Made by a program: the position numbers and the translations under genes
The notes under the pieces: generated by a model
What the model was told of the DNA's origin: nothing
Seen by the model: the letters and a program-made list of their open reading frames with translations, nothing else
The model's database searches: none
In this document: one piece after another, positions 23,217 to 37,500 of the stretch
Layout: every line of letters starts with the position of its first letter
Numbering within the stretch: the stretch's first letter is position 1
From: Rotaria sp. Silwood1
Taxonomy: Eukaryota > Rotifera > Eurotatoria > Philodinida > Philodinidae
Direction of reading: 5' to 3'
DNA length: 64,000 bases
Assembly: GCA_905250075.1 (NCBI GenBank)
Contig: CAJNOP010000091.1
Coordinates: 261,379-325,378 of the forward strand

Positions 23217-26200
23217 AATCTTTCAAATGTCTTACTCGATATTGATGAAGAAAAAGTTCTTTTTTCTATTTATCTTTGCTAGAAAAATAGTTCCTCAATA
23301 GAATCTAAGAATTTTTCTTTCAAAATACAGGAATATGTGTCTATTATTTTCCATAATGATAATAACATACATTATTTTATTTTATGACGCTCATCCGTAT
23401 GTAATTGATGAAGATACGTGGACCATAATTTTCTTTTTTTTGGCAATTTGATGACGCTCAAAATATATTGTTAAAAATGTTTAGCGAAGCATTATATCCA
23501 ACTAATTAATACATACTTTAAAAATTCTATTTTTTGAAAAAAAAAAAACGTTCTTTCTATTTCAAGAAAAACGCTTTAGTCATAGTTTGTGTTAGAAGCA
23601 GTTACATAATGTTTTCACAAAGCTGCGATGATGTAGAATGATTTACTTCGTTAGGTTACAGTTCGTACTCTCTAGTATACTCGTCAAAAATTTCCGATGA
23701 ATCCATTGATCTGTTTAGTTTCTATCGATAATACAATTGCTGCATGTCGTTTACCATCCTTTTAAGATTTTTGAAGTATTTATTGCTACGCAGCTGTTAT
23801 AAGTTGAAGCGTTCTTGTTAATTCAGAATTTAAGAACAATCAATGTGGGATTAAAATGTGAACCATGATGTAGTTGCTGGCGATAATCGCAGGAAGATTG
23901 TTTTGAGACACATTTCTTCACCATCATTTTACTTAACCCCTGGAGAAATGTAAGGACGAAATAGCTCATATAATAGAAGAAGACGTTATTGATATACGTT
24001 GTTGTTTAATCGTATATCAACAACGTCTGTTGATAAGTCACTTCTTACATGTCTACCACATCTGTGAGAAGGCTTTGACAGTTTAAATTTGTATGGAAGC
24101 TTGTTTCTGACAAAACTCTTTTATTTGAAGTCAATTTCCATTAAGGGAAGTATATCAAGAGAGGAAATAAAATTTCGAATAACATGACATGTTAAGTTTC
24201 ATGTGATATATCTTTATTTGATGATATACATGTTCCGTCTGTTGTTGTGGCTACAATAAACTTTGTACTATATAGTACTATTTATAACATAACAAGGATG
24301 TATAATCAGTTTTGATTTCAACTATAAGAATTTTATACAAAAAAAAAAGAGTTTCTTACAAATTCATATAGTCAAAACAATGTTTCATATTTTCTTTAAT
24401 GCGTAAATGGGACTGCGTGAGAAGATGTATCTGTAGCCGGTGTATAGGCAGGAGACGACTAAAACAGCTGAAATATTTACAGAATGAGACATAAATAATA
24501 CAAGTGTTAGAAGTTTATTTTAATTTTTTCTTCATATGGATGAGATAAGCAAATAAGACTATCACATGTTATTGTCGTTATCAGTCAATCAGTTTTACTT
24601 GTCTTTATGTAAAAAAATACAAATGTAGCGTTTCAAAGACGATTTTTAGTTCTTATCTAACAAAAAAAAATACGAAAAAATCAAAACGAACTCTATAAAT
24701 GATGCTATATGGGTACATAATGAGCGAAGAAAAATACTTTCAATAATTTTCTACCACTGGCTAATAAATTAGGTCAATCGAGCGAACTGAAGCAAAGACA
24801 TTTTAATTTTTATCGTAGCGCTATTCACGGTTCACCTTGCATTGAACAATACAATGTGCTAAATATCATATTTAAAAAAAAATCTCTTGTGGCGTTCTGT
24901 TGAAAATTTTCGGTATATGTCAAACAAAAAACATTTTTTATTAAATTCATACGAACAGAAAAACTATGATAAAAGAAGTATCAATCCGTATGCTGAGTAT
25001 AATTTGTTCTTTCGAATCACGTAGAAAAAAGAAACTTCAGCTTACGGCAGGTACACAACAATAAATGGTTGAATAATTTCAAACGGATACAAAACGGCAG
25101 GCTGCAATTGTATCGTGAATAAAAACTAAACAGATTAATGGATCAGCCTGGAAATTTCTTACGAGTACACTAGCGATTATGAACTGTAGTCTGACGAAAA
25201 CTAAATCATTCTAGTTCATCAAGTTTTTGAGACATACACAAAATATCATGAAATTATCTACTGGTCGGAGAATTTTGATAGTCATTGTTTGTATGAAACC
25301 ATGAACTGTTGTACATATTTAAGTATTTTGATTCCTTTACCTATGAGAATCATTGAAATTTTCACTAATGATGTCGATAGAAAACATCGCCTTGTTTGCT
25401 TAATATTAAAATTATTTTAAATCGTAGGATAAATCCAGGCTAGCTTCCATTATTTTTGCTTTTTTGAATTTGTATAGCTACTTATATTTTTGCAGTTATG
25501 TAATAGACATCGCTAACACCGGAGTCAACTGCTAGTTAGATTATTTTATTAATAGATTCCAATTGATTTGACTATAGTGACACAGATTCGGTTCTTTGTA
25601 GTGTTTAAATAAACAATAGAGAAGCATAGTTTCATATCGCTATAATTGATTAGTTGATCATTTTATTTTGTCTTATATTAGGTTCATTATGTTATTTATC
25701 TGATTTCGTTTGTTAAAAACAAACTATTTGAATTTACTTCATTGTCACACAAACAATATTAAATTTAATCTCTATTTAAGGTTAAGACTTTACTATATAA
25801 GAGACTTCAATACTTCTTTCAGTTAAATTTAAAGCAAGATTCATATTAGAAAATTTCTTGACAAATTCTGCATAACTATAAAATTATGATGAAACTATTC
25901 TGATGCATAATTTTGTTTTTAAAGAAAAAAACTAATTGTTCATCAAAATGAAATTCAAAATTAATAATCTATGAAGCATTAAAGTTTTTACAATCATTTG
26001 ACAAAACTTATATTTAGATTTATAAGTAATTGAAGTATATTGTTTTCTTCAGACATCGTTAATGGACATGTTTTATTGTCTAATGTGTTATAGCTTTGTA
26101 TTAAAAATATTTCTCAATTCATTATCCAGGTAAAGAAAGATATATCATGCATAGGTTTCTACTTATTGTTCCTTCAGACTTATGTTGATTATATATGCAT

Positions 26201-27033
26201 ACGTAATTATTTTCTTCTGAGAAATAAGAAAAGAATTGTCTTATAATTATATATTTTTATTTTAATGACGTTCGTCTTTCACTTGATTACAACAAATTAA
26301 TAAAGCATGAATATATTCATTAACTTCTGCAAGCCAATTGAAATCCCTTGTGAAAGACATCATGACATTTTTTTTTTCAAGACACTTTTTTCAAAAGGCA
26401 TATCTATGAAGAATATTCTCATTTGATGTAGATTGATACATGAGCAGAATTCAGTCTTCTTCATTCAATACAAATTAATTATTAGAAAGCTTGTTAGAGC
26501 TCTTTTTTTAGCCTTATTACACTAATAGAAAGCAAATCAAGTGAATAAGTCTCTGGCAAATTATAGTTGTTTTTCAAGATAGTCGCGATCGGTAGAGAAG
26601 CGATCCTTCTTATTGATTTCTAGATTTTGAACAGAATTGTTTAATATTGCTCTACTTTTTGTACTTTTCTAACTAGTGATTTAATCGGCAATTAAACTTG
26701 TTGTATGTATCCATATATCTACAGCAGATTTCACACTATTATATATCTCAATACGTTTAAAAACACTGATATTGATAAAGTTCTAACTTGATTCCTGCTT
26801 CCAAACTCCTACCATTTTTCAGGCATACCTCATTTACTTAGTTTAAAAATGGATACCTAGAATAAAGTAATTTTGTCACATATGATTCTATTCAGTACGT
26901 AATGGTATATCAAAATGGTACTAATAGATAGATAGATAGAACACTATCGAATCTAAATGAAAATTTATAGCTTAGTTTTTTTCGTCGTTTTTATTAAAAA
27001 ATAGGGTTTGGAAAAATGTTTAATATCAATAGT
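23217..27033. other. Intergenic, no gene seen
   Basis: About 3.8 kb between two minus-strand genes. Apart from copy C of the dispersed repeat it shows only AT-rich sequence, homopolymer runs and a short GATA-unit run near 26926-26940. The first part must hold the GPCR promoter. No open frame is convincing. Confidence 0.55.
23848..24110 (+). repeat. Dispersed repeat family, copy C
   Basis: Shares 'gggattaaaatgtgaacc', 'gatgtagtt', 'gaagattgtttt', 'gacacatttcttcacc' and 'cttaacccc' blocks with copies A and B (+), and in reverse complement with copies D and E. It is the longest copy recognised and has a local palindrome (atatacgtt...) near 23989-24025. Confidence 0.6.
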
Positions 27034-30000
27034 TTACACAGAAGGTGTACCACGAAGTAATAATTCATGTTGTGAACGTCTTTTTAAACGATCTTTTGCT
27101 TTGTCAACATATATTTGTAAATATTCGGAATTAAGTTTAAGAGGTTTTTTACAAATTAAAATTTGTTGAACATCATTCTCTTTTGATACTTGTCGCCATG
27201 TTTCTAAATTTAATTGTAAATCATGTTGCCATGGAAATGCTGGCATAGTTTTTATTGTAAGTTTAGAATTATGATCCAGAGAATCCATTTGAAGTACTTT
27301 GGATAACACATCAAACTAGAAAAAAAAAGAAATATTGAATATAAGTTGAATTAATAATAAAATCTTATACATGTAAAATATGATTATGATTTTTGGGAAA
27401 ATTCTGCACTCGTCTTTGATTATGCTGGAACATACCTTTGTTCAAAAGCTCTCTTACAACACAACATTCTCAACTGCCCAACTGCTATTCGCTGGAGACT
27501 ATTGCTATTCCATTGGTCTTGCTTGACGAATTATGGGTGCTTTAATCGAGCGTAGAATCGTTGAAGACTTGGATGATCGAATATTACGAGCTGAAACTGT
27601 GTTCCTAGATAAGCCTTATAGTCAATAGAAACAAACGTTTCCTTGCTGAGATATTCATATTTTCAAGAAACTCCTGTTTTGGACTACATTTCGAAAAAGG
27701 AACGTTTCTATGACAAGGAAATATCTTCATAAGAATTGTATTTGTCCTAGTTCAACCTTTGGAATTTTTCTAGTATTCATAACATCTATCTATTGGCAAA
27801 TTTTCATCTCGAAGTTCAATCAATCCGATTTTCGGCAATACTATGAACAAGTAAAATGCCGATAACTCAACAACCAAACAAAGAAAAATCATATTAAAAT
27901 AAACTTTTTACTATTCATCAAATGTGAAATAGTGTCAAACAAAATACGATTGGATAGATCGAAATGTTCTCTAGTTAGATCAATTAGAATCTTCAATTTA
28001 TCAGACGAAAGCAATATGATCAATAAGCTAAACATGTCAATTCCTGACATGGTTGAGTGTCCAAAGGTCATTTTTCAAAATAGTTGGATGAGTACAACAA
28101 TTCCGTCATATATGTTTGACTTTCTTGATGATTAATATTAGCTCACACGATATATAAAATTTTAGTGAAAAATTTTAACCATTAAAATCGATTAGAATTT
28201 TGATTTTGAGTCGAAATAGTCATAGTGAATACCCTCATATATTTCACTTCAGTCTGATTTTGATTGATTCTTTACACTGTTATACTGTTTTGCCAACGGG
28301 AAGATGAAGTAAAACTAGTTTTTTTTACTTTGTTATTATCGGTTCCAATGCTGTCTTACCTTGTAATCCATTTCAATCTATTATTATCTATTAATCAATT
28401 TTGATTTATTAATATTTCAATCTGTTTTGATTTGTAATTTTATCGTTTTCTGTAAAATACTTCTATGTATCAAAAAGTACTTTTGTAATTGGTATCATCA
28501 CGGATTGTACTGATTTCAAGCGCTGCCTTCTATTTACGAAAATAATCTGTATCACTTCATTACTACATTTTGAAATAGATTAAACATGATTCTTGTTTTG
28601 GATGGACTTATTATAGATTAAAACTAATTTTAACCGAATTATTTTATCTAAAGCATGTTTTGGAAAAAGAACTTATATTATTCATAATCGTGTATATCGT
28701 GTTTATTCTAAAATTTCTATCTTTATAAATATTACATGGTATTTTTATCTAGCGTATTTCTACTAGCAATTATTATTCCGATTGAAATGTCTCGTATTAG
28801 TATACATCATTTAGTTCTGTAATAGATCTTGCTGATATTCTTTGACATCTTGACAATCAATTAAATAAATTAAAATTCATTAACAATTAAAATCAAATTA
28901 TTATCCTATTAAATCATTGATAATTAAATGATGATTTTTGATTGATTGATATTTTAATCGATTGAACAGATTAAAATCTAATTACGATTGAGATAATGGG
29001 GATAGTAAATGATTTTTTTTTAATCGATTTTTATCGGAATAGCCTGAAAAATATGGGGATTTCACAGTCAAAGTGATATGTGCAAAACGGTTATCAACTA
29101 CAACCCTGACTTTCTTAGATAAAGTTTAACTGGAATATATACACCTATAATACATATGCAAATATAGACTCAATGCTGATTAGTCTTGTTTGATAGAAGA
29201 TAAATTCGTGAAAATTTAAAATTTTTTATTCACTTACTGTTGGACAGACAATATGTGAAATAAATCCAATTTGTAATTGTACAACATCAGTTGATTCTCT
29301 ATCAAATGTTGGTTTATTATCATCATAATATATTTTTTCTAGATCACCTTGTATAAAAAATTCTTCCATAATTTTTTCTGTTGATTGAATATAAATTGAC
29401 CATGGTTTAGCTGCATTTGATATATCAGCAGCATGTAATAATGTTTGTAATAAAGTTTTTGAATCTGTAGCTGTTGTTGTTGAATTTGTTTCTTTAAAAA
29501 AGAAATATGTTGACATACGTTCAATAAGTGATGCATGATTAGCCATATCAGTTGCAAGTACAAGAGATATAACAAGTGAACGAAATATTCGATATTCATC
29601 AGAATTCATATTTGACCATATATTACAACGTTTATCACGTAAAAGTTTAAATATTGCACTGGAATGATGATTTTCTAGAGAAATCATAAATAAAATTTTC
29701 AATTACATAATATAATGTAATGATTGCGAATGAATATACAGTTATATACTGAATATCTAATAAATTAAAAAAATTCTAGAAGGATGCAGATGTGGGACAA
29801 CTTGGTCAGATATGAGATCTTGACATTTGAAAATACTCTTTACGTTTTCAAACTGCTAATTTATGTTAAAGTATACGAGTGAAAAATCTGAGCAATTTAT
29901 TGTATTTGAGAACAGATCACAGAAGTGAAAATATGATATTGTTTTAACTAAGAAAATTCATCTATAGATGATCATGAATCATAAGACAAAGTAATTGAAT

Positions 30001-33000
30001 ATATATAGAGAAAAATAAATGATTAAAATAGTGAACATGTATGATTGTAATGGAGAATGTATTCATAAGTATGATGTTTGGCATCAACAATGATTTTCAT
30101 TTCAACGTTATCAACAACAAACAAGCGTATACTTAACGATATTGATGAGTTTTTAAAAGAAAAAAGCTTGTATGAGTTTCACTGACTGATAAAAAATTTC
30201 GTCTGACCAAGAATGTAACACAAAACCAAACGGTTCAATTTATTTTTCAAGTTTTTCAAAGCCAAATTATGAATTTTCACTATCAGTAAAAATTTCAATC
30301 GATCAGTTAAAATATTTATATCAAGTAAATGAACGATTCTACTCGTTTGCAACAACACATAAGTCTTGATTCATATTTGCTGTTTTGATTTCACTCTCTT
30401 TATTGTTATACTCGAAACTGATAAAAAGGGATATTATAAGAATTTACAGTTGCTTGATTAACACGACCATGAGCGATATCAACAGATGAGGAAATACAAT
30501 AAATTTATAAGATATCGCCTTTGGTAGATACTTTATGATAATAAAAACACAAAAAATATTAATTGAGAAACAAAAAGAAAATATGAATGATGAAACAAGA
30601 ACATAGAAATCGATGTCCTGAGAAATAACAAGTAACACTCAAACAATAACATGGTAGACTTCACATATATAAAAATTGAAATTATGAAAGAAGTAGTAAT
30701 TGATACCTTTCATGCCTAAATCCTACTCGTCTTAATTGAAAAAAATAGTCTAGATGATTATTTTTATTCTTATGAAATACATCCTGGTAAAATATATTAT
30801 TATAAAAGTACGGATAACTAAAACCTGATTTTTCAATTTGTTTTAATCTTTTTTTTTTTAATGTATCTTTTTACATAATCTTCTTATGAATATTCATTAG
30901 TTTATTTGTAGAAAATCTTTTGTTCGAACGAAAGAACAATGATGAATCAGTCTTAATTCTGTTTTTTATTTCAGGATAGAGGGAAATATACAGATAAAGT
31001 ATGGAAAACTATAAACAAAAAACAAGCATTTTTTCAGAGAATTTAATTAGTTTTCATTTATTTTAATTTATTAGACATTATTTAAATGTTTTTATCAATC
31101 ATTGGTTTGAAAAACATCTTACTCATCCGAGTAAACTCAAGATATTTGAATCCGTTCACTATTTTTAGTCTTTGACCTTTTATACAAATATCAAGTTTTG
31201 AATTTTTGCACTTATATGTGAAAAAAATCTGCACAACTGTTTTCGACAGATTAACTAATGTCCGCACCAGAATTAATGGGCGGTGGGTGTAACCTCATTA
31301 ACTCGATCATACCAACAATCAGCGATCTGCGGTTTTCACCAATCGAACGAGAAGAACTCTTGACGTCTTTTTGTTTGACATCATATAAAACAAAATTATT
31401 TTAAAACTCACCATCTTTGTAAAACATTCAAAAACATGCATGAACATAGTGTTCAGTATTGACATGTACTTCAAATAGAAAGGCTTTAGGTCACTATGTT
31501 CTGGTAGTTCGATACGAAACAAATAAAACTGGGAATCTATTCGATGAAATTATACAGAATTCTGTTGATTTTGAACAAATTTTCTGCCTCTTTCTGAATA
31601 TTTCCTTGAAATACAACACTGTTTTCATGTATGTTTTGAGAATATCATAAGTTTTAAAATAATTTTCACTTCTACTGTATCCAAGAAAAAAAAGTTTGGA
31701 GTTTTTCTCTTTGCATTTCTGAATGGTGAAGGTCTCTAACTGTTTGCCCTTGTCGAGTTATTGAGTTTACATCCATCTCTTTTTAATTCTCACGTAGACA
31801 TAAGTTGTTTTCATCTCTTTGAATAACTCGTTATTCTTTTTACACATGTTTTGTTATATGAATACCTTGAGATTATTAGTAAACATGTAGCTAAAATAAG
31901 CATCTACACACATACAAAAAAAAAAGATCATAATAATAAACATTGAAAAGAAATAGGCTCAAACTACTGCCTTGAGGCAACTCAACATGGGTGTAAAATA
32001 TTTTCGATTTATTTCCTCCATATATAATATATATTAGACAATCATTTAGCCGTGAAATAATCCTCAATTCATCTTCCGCAAGAATGTAACACGATATCAT
32101 GTTAAATTGTTAATCCGAGTTTTTCATGTGATTCATACAATATGATTTCACCATCATAATACTAACAACAAAATAAGTGAGACAAATATGAAAGAAATAA
32201 AATTAGCCATTTGAAATTATGAGCAACTAATTCTATTTGTTATAATATGTTTTATTAGCTATAGATAAATGCTTGATTTCTACTGCTCATTTTTTTTATG
32301 CTTAATAGTTAGAGTCGAATTTATCAATCTGAAATTTTTCTACTAGAAGAAGTTTAAGGAAAAGAAAATTTAAAGATAGTTTTTACGATGTTTGTTTTCA
32401 GGAAAAATCTGATTTTTCCATAGAACTATACCATACTACATTGTTTTGCTGGATTTTTCAACAAAAGCTATAGTTCCTGTCAGATGCCTGAAGAATTTCG
32501 AATTTTACGCAAACAAATTTCTCAATGAGATTATTTAATTGTGCAAGTAGTATTTCCTTTCTGGAGATGTACAGAATTTACTTTTACAAATGAAAGAATT
32601 TCGGATATCTCATATCTCAGGATAGAAAATGTTAGAAGAGTTACAACTTGTCTAATGAACTAATCTCATTAAGAACTTTGTTCGAGCAAAGTTCAATGTC
32701 GAAACTCTAAAGTGATCCGAGAAGGATTACAACTTTTTTTTTTAATAAATCAAGTGAAATTTAGATATGTCAAGAATGAAGAACCCGGAAAAATACACCA
32801 TTCTGGTTGAAAAATGATTTGACACTTCGAAGGATTCAAAAATGATACATGAACAACATCTCGTTTTAAAATATGAGGAACTTCCTTATTGCATTTCTAC
32901 AAAGATTGAGGATATGGATGAAGACATGTGTTCAAAAACAATTTCTCTAGGACTATCAAGAACAGTTATATTGTGTTTCACATGCAATGAGTAGTACAAA

Positions 33001-34508
33001 ATTGATGAATATTCGAATTTTTTTATGGTCTTACCTAGTACACTAAAATCATTATAAATCAAAGCTAAATCACTTTTTGTTTTAACAAGATAATTATTAT
33101 TTAAACCTGGATGTTCAAAATCATGAATAACAGCAGCAAATAACTATTTAAAACAAAAACAAAAAATGAATTCATATCAATCATTTTCTTTAACTTACTA
33201 ATGCAGTTATTTCAAGTTGTGTAAAAACATTTAATAAATTACTTTTAATTAATAAACAATGTGTTGTTTGAAGAACATCAGCTCCATGATAATCATTATG
33301 ATAAGCTGCTCGAAATTCTAAAAAAAAACATAATATTAATTTAATTATTGAGTTGTTGTTTTTTTTAATCTTGTCTACATACTTGTATAACCTTCAGTAA
33401 GTGCATGAGCAAAATTTTTCAATATATCAATATCAATTCGATAATGTGATATAAGATCATGTGCATCAAATATAAGTAAAATAGTAAATGTAATTGGGTC
33501 ATTATATTCCATCATATTAAATGACCAATGATTTAATTGATTTATATCAACTGGTAAATTAAACATTATAGCTATATGTTCTTTTGTATGCAGACGTAAT
33601 TGTCTTTGTAATGCATTAACAAACGATGATGCTTGAATTATAGCCTTTATAGATTCAAAACGTCCTGTCGCTGTTATTGTACGTTGTTGTTTAGATGAAA
33701 ATGTTTGTTCTAACCATTTACTTATTTGTCCATCATTTGAGGTGATATTTATTTCACTTTGTCGTGTATCATCAGAAAGAATATCAACAAGACTATAGAG
33801 AATCCCTTGAGAATAGAAATAAAAAAAACAAAAGAAGTCACAAGATTCAAGTTTTCCTTTTAGTTAATTAAAAAATCGATGAAGTATCTGGCATATGTCA
33901 AATGGAGAAATCTTTAAGAAAACAAAAAATGACACTTTTCTTATTCAACTCAATGATCTATTAATAAGTATCAGATCGTCAAAAAAAGAAAGTAATCAAA
34001 GATAGTGTCTAATTAACGTGATACAAAAGATCAGTTTTTTTTTTGTTCGCTATGCAATTCAAGATGCATCGTTATATGATAGAATTAATAGAAAAACTCT
34101 CAGCTGTTCTTTTTTTCTTATTCAAAATAACATAATCCTAAGTATTTTCTTTTTCTTGTTGCAGACAAAACAAATGTTAAGATGTTAACATACCATCAAG
34201 TTCTTTACCAACATTACCCAATATTTCAGTATATTCTAACATACCTAAAAATAAACTAAGAAAAACTTCAAATCGTTCGAAAGTCGGATTTTTTTTTGTT
34301 CCGATGTTTTAATAATTTGTTCACATAAAAGTTCAAAATAACAAAAACAAAACGAAGAAAAGAATGTTTGTTACTCACCATTTTTACTTAAACTTGTTTG
34401 CACTTGTCGTACTTGTTCAGTAGCTATACGTAGACGACTAAGAATATTTATTGTTGTCATTGAAGAGTTTTCTAAGCTTTGCTGTGAAAAATTATTTGAT
34501 CGATTCAT
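27034..34508 (-). CDS. Cyclic-nucleotide phosphodiesterase, class I, PDE1-like
   Basis: Seven exons on the minus strand: 34508-34379, 34244-34194, 33805-33383, 33317-33199, 33143-33035, 29674-29238 and 27315-27034. Phases agree and give 516 residues. It hydrolyses cAMP and/or cGMP to the 5'-nucleotide in the cytosol. The class I metal-binding signature is intact: HNDYH (about 208-212), HD (about 248-249) within HDFEHPG, LENHH, and ADIS in LLHAADIS. The invariant purine-binding Gln lies in QIGF (about 412). The stretches LLHAADISNAAKPW, EEFFIQGD and QIGFISHIV resemble PDE1 most, and length is close to PDE1; HPGLNNNY and CNIWSNM also recall PDE8/PDE9, so the subfamily is tentative. No clear calmodulin-binding helix is visible near the N terminus. 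Two introns are large (3.4 and 1.9 kb) and hold relics listed separately. The gene looks functional. Confidence 0.9.
27412..27630 (+). pseudogene. Possible relic of a flavin amine oxidase-like gene, antisense in a PDE intron
   Basis: In one plus-strand frame from 27479 the translation reads QLLFAGDYCYSIGLA, then a TGA, then RIMGALIERRIVEDL and on to a TAG near 27627. The FAG-x-Y-C...GAL pattern recalls the FAD-binding C-terminal motif of monoamine/polyamine oxidases (FAGE...GAxxSG). The match is short and already broken by a stop, so this is a weak identification of what may be an old gene fragment. Confidence 0.2.
28170..29030. repeat. AT-rich low-complexity tract with recurring GATTAA/TTAATC words
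   Basis: Within a PDE intron the words aatcgatt, aatcaatt, gattaaaat and their complements recur many times, especially 28171-28200, 28365-28440 and 28855-29030. They are not in a fixed period. It may be an expanded and decayed simple repeat or a cluster of homeodomain-type sites; neither is shown by the sequence alone. Confidence 0.4.
31082..32100 (-). mobile_element. Degraded LINE (non-LTR retrotransposon) reverse-transcriptase fragment
   Basis: On the minus strand, around 32000-31940, the translation contains ELPQGSSLSLFLFNVY, matching the RT motif usually seen as G-x-PQGS-x-LSPLLFN-x-Y. Further on, at 31267-31082, it reads LSKTVVQIFF...IKGQRLKIVNGFKYLEF, matching the post-palm region of Jockey/CR1-like LINEs (KT...F-KYLG). 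Order and orientation are right. No continuous frame spans the two, and no endonuclease domain is seen, so this is a broken partial copy. It lies in the 3.4-kb PDE intron in the same orientation as the host gene. Confidence 0.62.
32885..32998 (-). repeat. Dispersed repeat family, copy D
   Basis: The reverse complement matches copy C through the blocks gtgaaacacaat, gattgtttt-like and gaacacatgtcttcatc. It lies in the largest PDE intron, just downstream of the exon ending at 33035. Confidence 0.55.
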
Positions 34509-37500
34509 ATTATTAAATATATAAATGCTTTTGTATTGAACAAAAGATAATTGCGTACTGACAGTTCCAATAGAAATTTTTTTTTTTTGCTTCTTTTTTG
34601 ACTAGTATTGTCGTCTATCTAGAGATGTGCAGAGCAAATAAAGAGATAAGTAATTTTCTAAGACATGAAAAAGAGAAGAGAAAAAGAAAAGACATGTAAC
34701 TCATTATTAAATATAAAACACTTTAGGCATTTGTGACTTGTCCGTCATTAGAAAACTAAGTTGACGAACAAGAATTGACAAAATAGAAAAAAGAAAATCG
34801 TGATTTTTTTTTTCTTCTCATATGCATGTTTTTTTTCAGCAATTTCCGATTAAAAGAAAAACAAGAATAAAACAACATCACTATTATCATAGCATGTTAT
34901 ATCAGCATATTATAAATTTCATCTTATGTGGTCGATTCATTTCATCAACTTATTCTTGTTGTTGCATTATATTTCATTTTCACTGACACTCGTGCTGATC
35001 TCTTTTTCTATATTCTGCAGGAAATGAAACTATAGAGAAGGAAGACAACAGCTAAGAGAAAATAACTTCCGACTTGTTCAGATGATTTTCAATTATTCAT
35101 ATCAGTAAATAGCAAAGAACAATTTAGTTTTTCTTTTTCAAATAAATACTCATATAAACACATAAAACAATTTATCATACGTACATTTAACAAATAATAA
35201 TAATAATCATCATCATGAAATCAAGAAAATACTTGATATGAAGAAAACAAGAACTACATTGAATTGATATAACATGCAAATGACTTCTTAAAACAAAGAA
35301 AGATTTTTCTTTTCTCCAGAAGGAAATACTTCTTTCTCTCTTGAATATTTATGAAACTAATTCCTTTTTTTTTCTTCTTGTCAAACGACATGTGTACATA
35401 AGAAATCTATTTGCTATCTTTTCAAATTAATCATATGGCTTAAAATTAAAGGTCTATGAAGTAGTTTCGAATTACGATCATTTGTGACCATGATCAGGTC
35501 TCTCTCTTCTACATAACTATGACAAATAACAATATTATGCAAACAATTGAAGATTTTTTTTATGAAACTTTCACAAGTTATGCTAAAGAAGATAGAAGTC
35601 GTTGAGCAATGAAATTTATCACCTCTCAAAATAGACTTTTCTATTTTACTAATAGGCAATTCGGCTAACAAAAGTCTATTACAGCTAAAATTAGATAGAT
35701 TTACCTCATTGTCGACTGTAGCTAGTTGACGTAAAACTCAAAATAATCGATCTCCAATAGCGTTATGTTACACAGTGTTTATATGGAAAATTTCTCGACG
35801 CTCTTCAACTCGTTTAATTTGACTAATATATCAAATGTAAGCTTTTTCTTTCCTCTATCAAATAGCATGTCGGAGTAGAACAAAATATCGTTCTTTCCAT
35901 TTTTCTGTTAGAGAGTATTGTTAGCTTGTATATATAATTTGAGGACACTTATGACAAAATTTTCTACCTAGTATGCTTTAAACGCAATGATTCACTTTGA
36001 GTTATAAAACATTTAATAGTTCTTTCAATGTTTGACAAAACGATATTCTTGATGTATTGATCCTAATTTGTACATATGATACTTCATTGAAACAAACCAT
36101 ATTCATAGGTGTCAAAAATCTTCTTTTCAAGTGATTTTTAATCGAGTTTTACAACTATAATTAAGACTTCTTACGAAAAAAAAAAATGACAGATTTGAAA
36201 TCAGTATAAAAATCTGGATCGATTTGTATTTCATTTTCGTTCAAAAATACAGCTGCGAACTTCTTCAAGTTTAAATGAGAAAATAAAACTATTCAATACA
36301 TCGTTTTTATTTTTTCCAGGTTTTTTAAAGTTTAGGAAGTAACTTTTGACAATCAAAACGTCATTTTGATTGACTTTATTTTATGACATAATCTTGATAC
36401 AAACCAGAGCTGAATTTTCATTCAACAATAAAAGTTATTAAAAGACTTTCTGACAGATATAGATGGAAAAATCAGTCGAAAAAGACATTTTTGGCAAGCA
36501 CACGTATCACAAGTCCAGCAAATGCCTTACATACAAATTACGGTCAGTGCAAGAATACTATTTTGTTAAACATTGTAGAGGCTATCGAGTAATTTATAAC
36601 TCAGGATAGATCACTGCTGGCAAATTATACTAGAGAAGAATTTTCGTCATGAATCCCCTAACACTGTAAACATAAAACAAAGAGCTTTCGTTTGATATAT
36701 AGTCAAAGTTAAAGATCTGAAGACACTGAAAAAGTTTTCCATATGAACAGGGCATGACGCGATAGTATTGATTTTTAATTCAACTGTACAAAATTTGATT
36801 TCTAGAGAAAGCTAATGTCATCACTTAACTACCCCTCATTTGTGACTTATTAATGAACTGTCGCAAGTTTTGACAAAAATTAACTTTCAAGGTTTAGTTT
36901 TCAAAAGTTTTATTACTATGTTCTAAACTAAATTTTAAAAATGTTAGTGACCAAAAAAGTTCATCGAAGGTTTCATCACCTGATTGAACAACAGTCTCGC
37001 ATCTCATTATACTACTGAATTTAATTTGTAATCATAGTCCTATCAATACATGTGACTAACTAAATTCGTTGGATGTGAAAAGTTCAGAAAATTGAAATTC
37101 TCAAAAAAGACAAGATCATTCATGTCTATGGTTTTAACGCCTGAAAAACTTGAAAGTATGAATCCGGTGATCAGATTTTTTTAGTTCTGGTCGTAATCGA
37201 ACAAAGTTGATTAGCCGATTCTTGACTCCAAATAGTTATCATTTTTCCAAGTTTTTCGGTTGGAAACCACCCATATATTTTGCATCAGATATGAGAGAAA
37301 AAAATATCATTCTCGATGAGTTTGAAGTGTATGATATCAATTTGAGAATCGAACAATGTATGTTTGTACTGAATATTTTATTTTAGAGATCTATGACAAT
37401 GGCATAAAAAAACTAATAGTAATCGAAGTAAACGAATCGTTTAAACAAAACTTGGAAATAAATCTGATATAATTGATTCATTGAATATTTAATCTATATA

